This document shows, one piece after another, positions 19,325 to 26,307 of a stretch of DNA of 36,128 nt. Made by a program: the position numbers and the translations under genes. The notes under the pieces were generated by a model. The model was not told the DNA's origin. It made no database searches and saw nothing but the letters and a program-made list of their open reading frames with translations. The stretch comes from JBFWYO01 sp050186335 (GTDB lineage Bacteria > Pseudomonadota > Alphaproteobacteria > Bin65). The stretch is taken from the NCBI GenBank assembly GCA_050186335.1, contig JBFWYO010000050.1, positions 1 through 36,128 on the forward strand, read 5' to 3'. Position 1 is the first letter of the stretch. Each line of letters begins with the position of its first letter.

Positions 19325-20299
19325 ATGACTCATATGATCTGGCGCAAGGTCGGCGGTGTTTCGCTCGCAATTTCGTTGTTTGCGGTACCGGCGACGGCGC
19401 AGGAAGTGACGCTCAACGCGCTCAACTTCCTGCCCAACAACAATTCGTTCGGCATTCCGTTCGCGAAATGGGTCGAGGAGGTCAATGCCGCCGGCAAGGG
19501 CCTGGTGCAGATTGCCATCAAGCCGGCCGGCACGATGTCGCCGTTCGTCATGGGCAATGCGGTCAAGACCGGCGTCGTCGACATGGCGAACGTACCGCCG
19601 ACCTTCTATCAGAACCTGCTGCCGATCGGCGATTCGCTGAAGCTGGCGCGCAAGGGCCCGGCCGAATTGCGCAAGAACGGCACCTGGGACCTGATGAACA
19701 AGCTGCACAACGAAAAGGTCAATGCCTGGTTCCTCGGCCAGTGGGGCGCCGGCGCGCAATTCTACCTGTACCTGCGCGAGAAAAAGATCGACAGCATCGA
19801 CCTTAAGGGCATGAAGCTGCGCGTCACGCCGGTCTACCGCTCCTTCTTCCGTACGCTTGGCGCCGACCTCATCCAGACGGCACCCGCCGACGTCTACACC
19901 GCGCTCGAACGCGGCACGATCGACGGCTACGGCTGGCCGGTCTGGGACATCAAGAGCTTCGGCTGGGACAAGGTGACCAAGTACCGCGTCGAGCCCGGCT
20001 TCTACGAGGTGGCCAACGCCATCATCGTCAATCTGGACAAGTGGAAGACTCTATCCGAACCGCAGAAGGCCCTGCTGATGAAGCATGCCGAGCGTCTGCA
20101 GGTCGATTTCCCGAAGCAGGCCGAGGAACGCAACGAGCACTACCGCAAGGAGCAGGCCGCGGCCGGCGTGCAGGTCATCACGCTGACCGGCAAGATCGCC
20201 GAGGAATACGTCAAGAAGGCGTATGACGCCGGCTGGGACGAGGCGCAGCAGCTCGATCCCGTCAACGCGCCGATCCTCAAGAAGCTGATCGACAAATAA
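19325..20299 (+). CDS. TRAP transporter substrate-binding protein (DctP family)
   Basis: A 324-residue periplasmic solute receptor for a tripartite ATP-independent transporter. Residues 1-23 are a Sec signal (VGGVSLAISLFAVPATA). The mature part has the DctP pattern: MGNAVKTGVVDMA, LKGMKLRVTPVYRSFFRTLG with the ligand-carboxylate arginine, and ALERGTIDGYGWPVWDIKSF. Of tandem ATGs at 19322 and 19325, the second has better spacing to GGGGAGGG. A small hairpin (19290-19308) lies in the leader. The permease genes follow after a strong intercistronic hairpin. Confidence 0.95.
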   Translation: MTHMIWRKVGGVSLAISLFAVPATAQEVTLNALNFLPNNNSFGIPFAKWVEEVNAAGKGLVQIAIKPAGTMSPFVMGNAVKTGVVDMANVPPTFYQNLLPIGDSLKLARKGPAELRKNGTWDLMNKLHNEKVNAWFLGQWGAGAQFYLYLREKKIDSIDLKGMKLRVTPVYRSFFRTLGADLIQTAPADVYTALERGTIDGYGWPVWDIKSFGWDKVTKYRVEPGFYEVANAIIVNLDKWKTLSEPQKALLMKHAERLQVDFPKQAEERNEHYRKEQAAAGVQVITLTGKIAEEYVKKAYDAGWDEAQQLDPVNAPILKKLIDK

Positions 20300-20306
20300 G
20301 TGCCTC

Positions 20307-20334
20307 GGCGGCGGCCCCGAAAGGGGCCGCCGCC
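20307..20334 (+). promoter_or_regulatory. Intercistronic stem-loop between TRAP receptor and permease genes
   Basis: A perfect 12-bp stem, GGCGGCGGCCCC with GGGGCCGCCGCC, is closed by a GAAA tetraloop. It begins eight bases after the receptor stop and ends ten bases before the small permease start. It lacks a U-tract, so it is more likely an mRNA-stabilising or partial-attenuation element giving excess receptor over permease than a full terminator. Confidence 0.75.
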
Positions 20335-20344
20335 ATCGTTTCGC

Positions 20345-20854
20345 ATGGCGCGATTTATCCTCTGGTACGATCGTTTGTTCGCAGCGCTCGGCATTCTGGC
20401 CGCGGCGCTGTTCGCGTTTACCGCGCTCGGCATCACACTCGACGTGATCGCGCGCAACGCGCGCCTCGGCGGCATTTCGTGGATGCTCGAAGTCAACGAA
20501 TACGCGCTGCTGGTCGCGACGTTCCTCGGCGCGCCTTGGGTCCTGCACCAGGGGGCGCATGTGCGGGTCGACGTTCTGGTCGTCAACCTGTCGCGCAAAT
20601 GGGCCCGGCGCTTCGATCTGGCGTCCAATACGCTCGGCCTGGCATGCATGGCGGTGATCACGTACTACGCCATCGGCGTGGCGCGTGCATCCATTCTGCA
20701 AGGTGCCAAGATCATCAAATCGTTCATCATTCCGGAGTGGTGGGTGTTCGGCATCATTGCCGCCTCCGGGCTGCTGCTGATGGCCGAGTTCGTCTTTCGG
20801 CTCGTGCGCGTCTGGCGCGGTGCGCAGATCGTCGATTCGGCGCCGAGCGTTTAG
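20345..20854 (+). CDS. TRAP transporter small permease (DctQ family)
   Basis: A 169-residue membrane protein with four hydrophobic helices, the fixed topology of DctQ subunits: LFAALGILAAALFAFTALG, then the WMLEVNEYALLVATFLGAPW segment, then GLACMAVITYYAIGV and WWVFGIIAASGLLLMAEFVF. It joins the large permease in the membrane and helps dock the periplasmic receptor. I choose the ATG at 20345; the upstream extension would be read from the hairpin. It is three bases from the large permease start. Confidence 0.93.
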   Translation: MARFILWYDRLFAALGILAAALFAFTALGITLDVIARNARLGGISWMLEVNEYALLVATFLGAPWVLHQGAHVRVDVLVVNLSRKWARRFDLASNTLGLACMAVITYYAIGVARASILQGAKIIKSFIIPEWWVFGIIAASGLLLMAEFVFRLVRVWRGAQIVDSAPSV

Positions 20855-20857
20855 ACG

Positions 20858-22174
20858 ATGATCTGGTACGTCTCGCTCATTCTGCTGCTCGTCGGTTTCA
20901 TGGCATTGCTGGCGCTCGGCTTGCCGGTCGCCTTCGCGTTCCTGAGCGTGAACATCGTCGGTGCCGCATACTATATGGGGGGCGAGGCCGGGCTCGGCCT
21001 GCTGGTGCGCAACGCCTACGATGCGATCACCAATATTTCGCTCGCACCCATCCCGCTGTTCATCCTGATGGGCGAACTGATGTATCACTCCGGCCTTGCC
21101 GGCCGGGCCATCGAAGCGGTCGATAAGCTCATCGCCCGCGTGCCGGGCCGCCTTTCGCTGGTGGCGGTCGTCAGCGGCACGATCTTCTCCTCGCTTTCAG
21201 GTTCGACCATTGCGAACACGGCGATGCTCGGCAGCACGCTGATCCCGGAAATGTACCGGCGCGGCTATCACCCGCACATGGCGATGGGACCTATCCTGGG
21301 CACCGGCGGCATCGCCATGCTGATCCCGCCGTCGGCGCTCGGCGTGCTGCTGGCCAGTCTCGGGCAAATCCCGGTCGCCGAACTGTTGATCGCCAGTATC
21401 GTGCCCGGCATCGTCATGGCCGGACTGTTCTTTCTCTATATCATCGTTCGCTGTTTGCTCAATCCGAAGCTCGCGCCCAGGTACGACATTGGTCACTTGA
21501 CGTTGTGGCAACGCGTTCGACCTTTTCTGATTCACGTGTTGCCGCTGCTGCTGATTTTCGTCGTCGTCGTCGGCTCGATGCTGGGAGGGTTCGCATCGCC
21601 GACCTAATCGGCGGCGCTGGGCTGCACCGCAACGGTGATCGCGGCCATTCTGTATCGCTCCGCGCACTGGAAAGGCATCAGCAAGGCGGTGATCGAGACC
21701 GCGAAACTGTCGGTGATGATCCTGTTCATCATCTGCGGTTCGATCACTTTCTCGCAGATTCTCGCCTTCTCGAATGCGACCGAAGGCATGATGGCGCTGC
21801 TCGACGTCAAGGCCATGTCGCCGATGACCATGCTGATCGCCATGATGGCGATCCTGCTTATCCTAGGTTGCTTCATGGATCAGGTCAGCATGATGCTGAT
21901 CACGCTGCCGTTCTTCATGCCGATCGTGAATGCGCTCGGCATCAACCCAGTGTGGTTCGGCGTGATGATGATGATCGCGCTGGAAATCGGATTCACCACG
22001 CCGCCGTTCGGGCTCTTGCTGTTTGTCATGAAGGGCGTGGTGCCGACGGAAACCAGCATGATGACGATTTTTGCCGCCGCCGCGCCTTTCATCGGCTGGA
22101 TGCTCGTCACGCTGGCGCTGGTGATGGCTTTCCCCTGGATGGCGCTTTGGCTACCAAGCCTGATCGTCAAATAG
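20858..22174 (+). pseudogene. TRAP transporter large permease (DctM family), interrupted by an in-frame stop
   Basis: Read through one stop, this is a normal-length DctM protein of 438 residues. Residues 1-249 run to GGFASPT; codon 250 is TAA (21605-21607); then SAALGCTATVIAAILYRS continues in the same frame to the natural stop at 22174. The family has a conserved PTE(A/S)AA here, and the second DctM in this window reads FTPTEAA (Glu240), so a single G-to-T change of GAA would create the stop. Both halves are otherwise intact with no frameshift, so the lesion is recent or is a base-calling error. The C-terminal half holds helices essential for transport. If the stop is real, the transporter is probably inactive. 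Confidence 0.85.
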
Positions 22175-22305
22175 GGCCCGTCGTCAAATGCCGCCCGCGC
22201 CTCCGATCGCAGCGCCCGCTTGGACGGCCATATGGCGGCCGGCGAAGACGCCGGTTTGCGCGGCGCGGCGGTGTTGTATAGTCGACCTTTTAGAGGGAGA
22301 CCGAC

Positions 22306-23031
22306 ATGACGGCTGCCATGCCGACCGCCAGCGTCGACGAGGTCGAGCGCGGGATCTATCGGATTTCGGTCGCGGCGCCGAACGCCGGCCCGGCCGGCTT
22401 CACGTTCAATCAGTTCCTGATCGTCGACGATCGGCCGCTGCTGTTCCACACCGGGCACCGCAAGCTGTTCCCGGTCGTGCGCGCGGCCATCGAGCGCGTG
22501 TTGCCGGTTGCGGCGCTCAGATATGTCGCCTTCTCGCATGTCGAAGCCGACGAATGCGGCGCGTTGAACGAATTCTTGGCGGCGGCGCCCGGCGCCGAGG
22601 CGGTCTGCAGCGGCACGGCCGCGCGCACATCAATTAGTGACGCCACCGACCGCCCGCCCAAGGCGATGAAGGACGGCGAGACATTGTCGTTGGGACGGCG
22701 GGAAATGCGCTGGTACGACGCTCCGCACGTGCCGCACGGCTGGGAATGCGGCTACATGGCCGAGACGACGAGCAAGACTTTGTTTTGCGGCGATCTGTTC
22801 ACCCAAGGCGGCATCGACCACCCGCCCGTCACCGAAGGCGATATTCTCACCCCCAGCGAAGCGTTGCGCAGCCGGCTCGAATACTACGCGCACGCCAAGA
22901 ACACGCGCGCGATTCTGGGCCGCCTCGCCGCCGACAAGCCGACCTCGCTGGCCTGCATGCACGGCAGCGTCTGGCGCGGCGACGGCGCCGCGTTGTTGGG
23001 CAAACTGGCCGACGCTCTGGAGCGGAGCTAA
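22306..23031 (+). CDS. MBL-fold di-iron protein (ODP/flavodiiron-like domain)
   Basis: A 241-residue metallo-beta-lactamase-fold protein. It lacks the usual hydrolase HxHxDH motif. Instead it has His78-x-Glu80-x-Asp82 (SHVEADECG), His141 (DAPHVPHGW), Asp163 (FCGDLF) and His219 (CMHGSVW), matching in order and spacing the six di-iron ligands of flavodiiron proteins and oxygen-binding di-iron (ODP) proteins. No flavodoxin domain is attached. Roles in oxygen or NO sensing or reduction are plausible. The ATG has AGAGGGAGA upstream, and a TATAGT -10-like box lies at 22277-22282. It appears monocistronic. Confidence 0.87.
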   Translation: MTAAMPTASVDEVERGIYRISVAAPNAGPAGFTFNQFLIVDDRPLLFHTGHRKLFPVVRAAIERVLPVAALRYVAFSHVEADECGALNEFLAAAPGAEAVCSGTAARTSISDATDRPPKAMKDGETLSLGRREMRWYDAPHVPHGWECGYMAETTSKTLFCGDLFTQGGIDHPPVTEGDILTPSEALRSRLEYYAHAKNTRAILGRLAADKPTSLACMHGSVWRGDGAALLGKLADALERS

Positions 23032-23150
23032 CCCGAACGCAGTATGTTATGATCTCAAGGATTGTCGCTTGTTCGTTGGGCTTCGGGGGTACGCTCATTT
23101 TTCGCGAGCGAGTGAATTCTTGCTAATGGCGATGCGAAGCGCGAAAAAGG

Positions 23151-23179
23151 TTGATGCGGAGTACACTGCGGGTTAGGTT
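23151..23179 (+). promoter_or_regulatory. Candidate promoter of the fluoride-riboswitch transcript
   Basis: TTGATG (23151-23156) and TAGGTT (23174-23179) are separated by 17 bases, and would start transcription about ten bases before the aptamer. Both boxes are imperfect. No gene is seen in 23032-23150. Confidence 0.4.
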
Positions 23180-23194
23180 TGTTTTGCTAAGTTA

Positions 23195-23268
23195 GGGGAT
23201 GGAGTCCCCCGTATAACCGCCTAAAATGGCTGATGACTCCTACTGCGACTTTAATCGCGGTGGGAGTC
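23195..23268 (+). promoter_or_regulatory. Fluoride riboswitch (crcB motif) with expression platform
   Basis: The aptamer starts with GGGGATGGAGTCCCC, followed by ATAACCGCC, a short loop, then GGCTGATGACTCCTAC, which are the conserved blocks of the crcB RNA. The loop GGAGT (23201-23205) is perfectly complementary to ACTCC (23236-23240), forming the diagnostic pseudoknot. The same ACTCC strand can instead join a 14-bp hairpin (23235-23248 with 23255-23268, two G-U pairs, six-base loop). Fluoride binding should break that hairpin and free GGTGGG (23259-23264), which can pair with CCCGCC (23281-23286), the left arm of the terminator. The predicted outcome is expression ON with fluoride. Confidence 0.93.
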
Positions 23269-23279
23269 TGCCCGAATGT

Positions 23280-23310
23280 ACCCGCCCGCAATCAACATGG
23301 CGGGTTTTTT
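23280..23310 (+). terminator. Riboswitch-controlled intrinsic terminator
   Basis: Arms ACCCGCC (23280-23286) and GGCGGGT (23299-23305) enclose a 12-base loop, followed by an unbroken T-run to 23310. It lies 12 bases after the switching hairpin of the fluoride riboswitch, whose released strand can mask its left arm. It is about 290 bases before the MFS gene. Confidence 0.88.
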
Positions 23311-23598
23311 ATTGTTGGCACATCCACCTGGAATTCCCCCGGATAGCCGCCTACTGGCGTGGAAAAGTCTTCATTGTCTTGCGAAGACGTTGACGTCCGT
23401 GTCGCGACAGCAAAATCGAAGCCGCGTCCGCTCTAGAGGCTGGACGATTGAATTGACAAAGCTCGCCCTTACACGGCGGAGTCACGGCTTCCTGTCGGTG
23501 AAGCTGATCTGCGGGAGTTCGAGTGCACAATGCTCATTTCCCGATCCGAAACACGTGCGTGATCGCGATCCAATCTCTTTCCAGCCCGGGACAATACC
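23311..23598 (+). other. Long leader between riboswitch terminator and MFS gene
   Basis: No convincing gene lies in these 288 bases. At 23330-23356 there is a segment resembling the aptamer's 5' half: TCCCCCGxATAxCCGCCTA is shared with 23205-23223 apart from two positions. The aptamer's 3' conserved block is missing, so it should not bind fluoride. A TTGACA (about 23453) could be part of a second promoter, with a poor -10 box. Confidence 0.45.
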
Positions 23599-24867
23599 AT
23601 GAATTCTCGGCATCCCGCGCGACGGCCGCAAAATCGTAGTTCAGTGGAAGAGCCGCCAAAGCCGAAGAGTTGGCTCAACCGTACGGTGGTTGGCGCGGGA
23701 CTGACAAGTGCGCTCGGGGATTTCTGCTACGAGACGACTACAGTGATTCTGCCCGGGTTCCTCGCGGTTCTCGGCATTCCGGCAGCCGTCCTTGGCGTCA
23801 TTGAAGGCAGTGCCGACGCGGTTGCCAGCTTCACGAAACTGGTTGCGGGCTACATTGCCGACAAATTCGGTCATCGTAAGATGCTAGTGCTCATTGGCTA
23901 TGGCCTCACGCCGTGCGGCCAGGCGCTGATTGCGCTCGCCTTCGGCTGGCCGCTGATCCTTCTGGGGCGCATGGTGTCCTGGTTCGGCAAGGGTCTGCGA
24001 GGCCCGTTGCGCGACGCCATCATTGTTCAAGCGATAACGCCGGAAACGCGCGGCAGGGCGTTCGGCTTTCACCGCGCGATGGACACGCTCGGCGCAATCA
24101 TCGGCCCGCTGCTCGGTGTAGCCCTTCTAGGGTGGGCGCAGACGCTCGCGTTCGATCACCCGGCCGAGGCGTTTCGATTGGTTTTCTGGCTGACGCTTAT
24201 CCCCGGTCTGCTTGCCGTTGTGGCCTTTTTGACTCTGGTTCGCGACCCCGAGCATTCGCCCAACCCGGCTTTGAAGTTTTTCTCGACACTTAAGGGCCTG
24301 CCGGCGCGATTCAAGCGCTATCTCGGTGCCGTCGGCATCTTCGGGATGGGCGATTTTTCTCACAGCCTGCTGATCCTGGCGGCGACGCAATTGCTCACGC
24401 CGTCAATGGGTGTTGTCCAGGCGGCGCAAGTCGCGGGCCTGTTGTATGTTTGGCGCAACGTCGTTCAGATTGCCACCTCCTATCCAGTGGGCGTCATGGC
24501 AGACCGTTACGGCGCGCGAGGTATCCTGATATTCGGATATGCCCTGGGCGTTCTGACCGCCGCGCTGACGGCGTTGGCATTTGCATTTGACGTCGGCAAT
24601 GTGGCCGTCCTCGGGGGTATTTTCTTCGTTGCGGGCCTATACGTGGCTGTGCAGGAAGCTCAGGAGTCGACGGTTACCGCCGGCATGGTGAGCGCCGATA
24701 CGCTCGCAACCAGCTACGGTGCTCTCGGTACTGTAAATGGCATTGGCAAATTTGTTTCCAGCACGGCCGTCGGCGTGCTGTGGACGGCAGTCTCTCCGAT
24801 ATTCGCCTTCGGTTTGGCTGCACTTATAATGGCGGCCGGAACCGCTGCCTTGATACGCGCCCGTTAA
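23599..24867 (+). CDS. MFS transporter, candidate fluoride-responsive exporter
   Basis: A 422-residue inner-membrane permease of the major facilitator superfamily with about 12 hydrophobic segments in two halves. The cytoplasmic loop 2-3 motif reads GYIADKFGHRKM (the GxxxDRxGRR type) and is echoed in the second half as GVMADRYGARG. A charged FGKGLRGPLRDAIIVQ stretch and GRAFGFHRAMDTLGAIIGPL follow, features of an uncharacterised MFS subgroup. The substrate is not known. It is the first gene behind a fluoride riboswitch and precedes pyrophosphatase, with no crcB or CLC-F gene present, so I infer export of fluoride or relief of its effects. The ATG has only a weak GGGACA upstream. Confidence 0.88.
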   Translation: MNSRHPARRPQNRSSVEEPPKPKSWLNRTVVGAGLTSALGDFCYETTTVILPGFLAVLGIPAAVLGVIEGSADAVASFTKLVAGYIADKFGHRKMLVLIGYGLTPCGQALIALAFGWPLILLGRMVSWFGKGLRGPLRDAIIVQAITPETRGRAFGFHRAMDTLGAIIGPLLGVALLGWAQTLAFDHPAEAFRLVFWLTLIPGLLAVVAFLTLVRDPEHSPNPALKFFSTLKGLPARFKRYLGAVGIFGMGDFSHSLLILAATQLLTPSMGVVQAAQVAGLLYVWRNVVQIATSYPVGVMADRYGARGILIFGYALGVLTAALTALAFAFDVGNVAVLGGIFFVAGLYVAVQEAQESTVTAGMVSADTLATSYGALGTVNGIGKFVSSTAVGVLWTAVSPIFAFGLAALIMAAGTAALIRAR

Positions 24868-25018
24868 CTGGGGGCGAGTGTGAAAAGAGGATGTTTGAAA
24901 GGGCGGATCAATGCATCATTTTTCAACGCCCTTGATCGCTTGGCGTCGGCCGGAATTCCCGCCGCGTCATGGGCAAAGGCGATCGTAATCGGCAGGCCAG
25001 TGAAAGCTAGGAGACCGA

Positions 25019-25561
25019 ATGGACATCACAAAAATTTCCGCCGGCATTTCGCCGCCGGTCGACGTCAACGCGGTGATCGAGATTCCGCAAGGCGGAGTCC
25101 CGGTCAAGTACGAGCTCGATAAGGCATCGGGCGCCATGTTCGTCGATCGCTTTCTGCATACGGCGATGTTTTATCCCGGCAACTATGGCTTCATTCCGCA
25201 TACGCTGTCCGAGGACGGCGATCCCTGCGATGTCCTCGTGGTCGGTCAGGTGCCGGTCGTCCCCGGTGCGGTCATTCGGTGCCGACCGATCGGCGCGCTG
25301 ATGATGGTCGACGAAGCCGGGGGCGACGAGAAACTTATCGCGGTGCCCGTCGACAAGTTGCACCCGTTCTATACGGACATCAACTCCTACGATCAGCTGC
25401 CGCGCATATTGACCGATCAGATCGCTCATTTCTTCCAGCATTACAAAGACCTGGAACGCGGCAAGTGGGTCGACATCGTCAAGTGGGCTGGGCCGGAAGA
25501 GGCCCAGGAACTCATCATGCAGGGCATCGCCCGCGCTGAAAAAAAGGCGGCTAAAGCATAA
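25019..25561 (+). CDS. ppa: Inorganic pyrophosphatase (family I)
   Basis: Hydrolyses pyrophosphate to two phosphates, pulling nucleic acid, protein and lipid synthesis forward in the cytosol. It is 180 residues, the normal bacterial length. The metal and substrate residues match the family: Glu21, Lys30, Tyr56, the signature EDGDPCD with Asp66, Asp68 and Asp71, then Asp98, Asp103 and Lys105 (VDEAGGDEKL). The ATG has TAGGAGA upstream. Fluoride is a classical inhibitor of this enzyme, so its position 151 bases behind a fluoride-riboswitch-led permease gene makes sense as target replacement. Its stop overlaps the PAP2 start (TAATG). Confidence 0.97.
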   Translation: MDITKISAGISPPVDVNAVIEIPQGGVPVKYELDKASGAMFVDRFLHTAMFYPGNYGFIPHTLSEDGDPCDVLVVGQVPVVPGAVIRCRPIGALMMVDEAGGDEKLIAVPVDKLHPFYTDINSYDQLPRILTDQIAHFFQHYKDLERGKWVDIVKWAGPEEAQELIMQGIARAEKKAAKA

Positions 25562-26235
25562 TGAGCCACGCTCAACTGCCGCCGTTACCCAAATACGCAC
25601 GCGCGTGGGCGCCGGCTGTCGTCATCGCGATTTTGCTTGCCGCGACGTGCATATCGCTGGTGGCGCTCGACCTCGATATTGCGGTCTACGCGAAACGCCT
25701 CGAGGGCACGACGCTCTTCAGGATCGGATCGGCGATCACCGATCTCGGCAAGGGCATGTGGATTCTAGGCGTCGGCTTGGCGGCACTGACCGCCTACGGG
25801 ATCGTTTGGCGAAATTTCGAGCGGGCATCGGCCGCCGCTTATTTTTGCGTCGCCGTCTTGAGCGCGGGGGTCATTGGCGCGGCGGCAAAGTTCGTTTTTG
25901 CCCGGCCGCGTCCGAAATTGCTTTACGATCAGGGCATTCATGACTTCGCGTGGTTCCGCGTCTCGCACGATTGGACGTCATTTCCGTCGGGCCATGCGAC
26001 GACAGTTGCGGCTGCGATGACGGCGCTATGGTACGTGGCGCCTCGGTACAGGATGCTTTCAATTGCCGTGGGACTTGTGCTCATGTCGACGCGTTTCTTA
26101 ATCCACGCACACTACCTGAGCGATGTGACAATCGCAGGTGCCGTTGGCATCGCCTCTGCAGTTGCGGTTGTGCCGGCTTTCGAAGCTGCCGCTCAGAGAA
26201 TTCGACGGAAAATCGAAGCCGGTTCCCGGACCTGA
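25561..26235 (+). CDS. PAP2 family phosphatase
   Basis: A 224-residue integral membrane phosphatase of the PAP2/acid phosphatase type. The three catalytic motifs are complete: Lys110-x6-Arg117-Pro118 (KFVFARPRP), PSGH (142-145) and Arg178-x5-His184-x3-Asp188 (RFLIHAHYLSD). Such enzymes dephosphorylate lipid phosphates such as phosphatidic acid or undecaprenyl pyrophosphate at the periplasmic face. The start shares a base with the ppa stop, so the two are translationally coupled and presumably share the fluoride-controlled transcript. The role in fluoride stress is unclear; it may replenish a fluoride-sensitive phosphatase step. Confidence 0.93.
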   Translation: MSHAQLPPLPKYARAWAPAVVIAILLAATCISLVALDLDIAVYAKRLEGTTLFRIGSAITDLGKGMWILGVGLAALTAYGIVWRNFERASAAAYFCVAVLSAGVIGAAAKFVFARPRPKLLYDQGIHDFAWFRVSHDWTSFPSGHATTVAAAMTALWYVAPRYRMLSIAVGLVLMSTRFLIHAHYLSDVTIAGAVGIASAVAVVPAFEAAAQRIRRKIEAGSRT

Positions 26236-26307
26236 ATCAAACCGTCGCCGCAGCCGAAGAGACTACCTGAGCGAGAAAAATTCCGGCCGACGTCCGAGAT
26301 CGCCCGA

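Noticed and set aside
23276..23602. A 108-codon frame over the riboswitch terminator and leader
   Set aside because: It begins in the terminator hairpin and has no ribosome-binding site or recognisable motif; the leader role explains the region.
24899..24937. Hairpin between the MFS and ppa genes (AAGGGCG with CGCCCTT, or GATCAA with TTGATC)
   Set aside because: The loop is long, the two pairings exclude each other and no T-run follows, so I do not call a terminator that would split the operon.
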